From Clostridia bacterium (GTDB taxonomy: Bacteria; Bacillota; Clostridia; Oscillospirales; Acutalibacteraceae), in the NCBI GenBank assembly GCA_017403185.1, contig JAFQON010000036.1:124001-188000 (forward strand): 64,000 nucleotides of DNA, read 5' to 3'. Below are positions 62,870-64,000 of this stretch, piece after piece (position 1 is the stretch's first letter; each line of letters opens with the position of its first letter). Both the position numbers and the translations under genes were made by a program. Under the pieces are notes generated by a model. That model searched no databases, was not told the DNA's origin, and worked only from the letters and a program-made list of their open reading frames with translations.

Positions 62870-63907
62870 GTGAAAAAGCTTGCGATAGGTCTCAGCGGAG
62901 GAGTTGACAGCAGTGCTGCAGCGCACATTCTGCTTGAAAAGGGATATGATGTGACGGGAATTATTCTGCGCCTTAAGCCCGATAACGCCGCCGATGCCGA
63001 TATTGCCGATGCACAAAGAATTGCAGACAAGCTCGGCATTGAGCTTCATGTGATTGACCGTCGGGATTTTTTCAAAAAATCCGTTATAGACCCGTTTGTT
63101 GCCGAATACCTTGCCGCACGCACGCCCAACCCCTGCGTTGAATGCAATTATGCAATAAAATTCGGTGTTATGCTTGATTATGCGCTTGAAATCGGCTGCG
63201 ACGGCATTGCAACGGGTCATTACGCCAAAATTGAGGAATGCGGCGGCAGATTTTTGCTCAAACGCTCCGAAAGTGCCAAGGACCAGAGCTATTTTCTATA
63301 CAGACTCAATCAGTTTCAGCTTTCTCACTCGGTTTTTCCGCTTGAAGGGATGGAAAAATCCTTTATCCGCCAAAAAGCGGAGGAGGCGGGAATTCATGTT
63401 GCCGAAAAGCGTGACAGCCAGGAAATCTGCTTTGTGCCCAACGATGATTACATTGCCTACCTTGCATCACTCGGCATAACCTCGCCGAAGGGTGATTTTA
63501 TTGACCGCAGCGGCAATATTCTCGGCACTCACAACGGAATTATCAATTATACAATCGGTCAGCGCAAGGGTCTTGGAGCCTTTGGCAAGCCGATGTTTGT
63601 AACGGGTATCTCGGCGGAAGACAATACCGTCACGATAGGCGAAAACGGCAGCCAGTACAGCAGCGGAATGATTGCCGACAAGCTGAATTGGATTGCCCTT
63701 GACGGGCCTGACGCATCCGTGAGAGCGGATGTTAAAATACGCTTCAGGGCGAAGGAACAGCCCGCATTGATTACACCGAATTCAGACGGCACGGTAACGG
63801 TTATGTTTGATGAGCCTCAACGCTCCGTAACCCCCGGTCAGAGTGCCGTTTTCTATGACGGAAACACCGTGCTCGGCGGCGGAAGAATAATAAAGAGCCT
63901 TGTTTAA
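62870..63907 (+). CDS. mnmA: tRNA-specific 2-thiouridylase
   Basis: 345 residues from the GTG at 62870 (VKKLAIGLSGGVDSS); a TTG just before and another at 62846 open the frame but lack good sites. PP-loop SGGVDSSAAAHIL, catalytic Cys in PNPCVECNYAIKFG and the second in RDSQEICFVPN. It adds sulfur to U34 of Lys/Glu/Gln tRNAs, together with the MnmE/G modification encoded elsewhere in this window. Confidence 0.94.
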   Translation: MKKLAIGLSGGVDSSAAAHILLEKGYDVTGIILRLKPDNAADADIADAQRIADKLGIELHVIDRRDFFKKSVIDPFVAEYLAARTPNPCVECNYAIKFGVMLDYALEIGCDGIATGHYAKIEECGGRFLLKRSESAKDQSYFLYRLNQFQLSHSVFPLEGMEKSFIRQKAEEAGIHVAEKRDSQEICFVPNDDYIAYLASLGITSPKGDFIDRSGNILGTHNGIINYTIGQRKGLGAFGKPMFVTGISAEDNTVTIGENGSQYSSGMIADKLNWIALDGPDASVRADVKIRFRAKEQPALITPNSDGTVTVMFDEPQRSVTPGQSAVFYDGNTVLGGGRIIKSLV

Positions 63908-63924
63908 AAACAGGGCTCTTTATT
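63889..63924. terminator. Terminator overlapping the end of mnmA
   Basis: Long stem aataaagagccttgttt (63889-63905) / aacagggctctttatt (63909-63924) with one G-U pair. It includes the mnmA stop codon and serves both converging genes. Confidence 0.8.
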
Positions 63925-63931
63925 GTTTGAA

Positions 63932-64000
63932 TCATTCTGTATAGTTTTCCAGAAAATACTGCATCACTTTGTTTGAAACCTCGGATGCCTTGCCCGAACC
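63932..64000 (-). CDS. C-terminal end of a minus-strand gene (partial)
   Basis: Twenty-two codons to a TGA at 63934-63932: GSGKASEVSNKVMQYFLENY plus two more residues. The window cuts the gene. The GSGKASE...V..YF ending resembles C-terminal ends of glycosyltransferases such as UDP-GlcNAc or lipid-linked ones, but this is only a guess. Confidence 0.55.
   Translation of the reverse strand, partial: GSGKASEVSNKVMQYFLENYTE

Overview
The window looks like the chromosome of a Gram-positive, probably anaerobic gut member of the Clostridia (Oscillospirales/Ruminococcaceae-like). Signs of this are the Soj/Spo0J/Noc-type partition genes with parS sites, RemB, MntP, an SRP RNA directly before dnaX, purine genes in Clostridia-type order, strong AGGAGG-type ribosome binding sites, Ser/Thr-rich secreted lipoproteins and large cytoplasmic GH2/GH3 glycosidases. 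The placement rests on gene content and style only; there is no rRNA in the window.

Layout. 1-2.9 kb: an EamA-type exporter and a secreted lipase-like hydrolase, on the minus strand. 3.0-6.4 kb: a compact phage-derived cassette. A repressor and ImmA-type metalloprotease face a strong promoter with an operator-like palindrome, which drives a small protein, a tail/adhesin-like protein, an XhlA-like protein, an r1t-like holin and an NlpC/P60-type endolysin. No integrase, capsid or terminase gene is present. 6.4-9.4 kb: PutP, TetR and MntP (minus). 9.5-18.6 kb: the purine operon purE-F-M-N-D-L, interrupted by palindromic dispersed repeats. 19-23.5 kb: two tandem paralogous secreted repeat proteins. 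23.5-26.5 kb: SanA/YdcF-like, metallophosphoesterase and WG-repeat/SH3 genes (minus), with a probable small or leader RNA.

26.8-42 kb: a YbaK-type deacylase, a sugar kinase and a lipoprotein, then cell shape and division genes (mreB-mreC-mreD-mrdA-minD), tRNA modification and ribosome methylation (mnmE-mnmG-rsmG), and noc-parA-parB with two perfect parS sites. 42-46 kb: tRNA-Gly, a two-component system and a CAP-domain lipoprotein. 46-47.5 kb: a small XRE regulator with a remnant opposite it, and an ATPase. 47.6-53.5 kb: SRP RNA, dnaX-ybaB-recR, then dnaN-yaaA-recF-remB without dnaA; a run of DnaA-box-like motifs lies before dnaN. 53.6-60.5 kb: a second YbaK-type deacylase, LacZ-type GH2, GH3 and a secreted phosphoesterase. 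60.6-64 kb: a zinc-ribbon membrane protein, an unknown protein, a PHP phosphoesterase, mnmA and the end of another minus-strand gene.

Most of the window is ordinary housekeeping sequence. The parts worth a second look are the repressor/protease-controlled lysis cassette, a PurF without its N-terminal catalytic cysteine, several leader RNAs with internal terminators, a shared leader hairpin before parA and mnmA, and several families of palindromic intergenic repeats, some of them inside operons.
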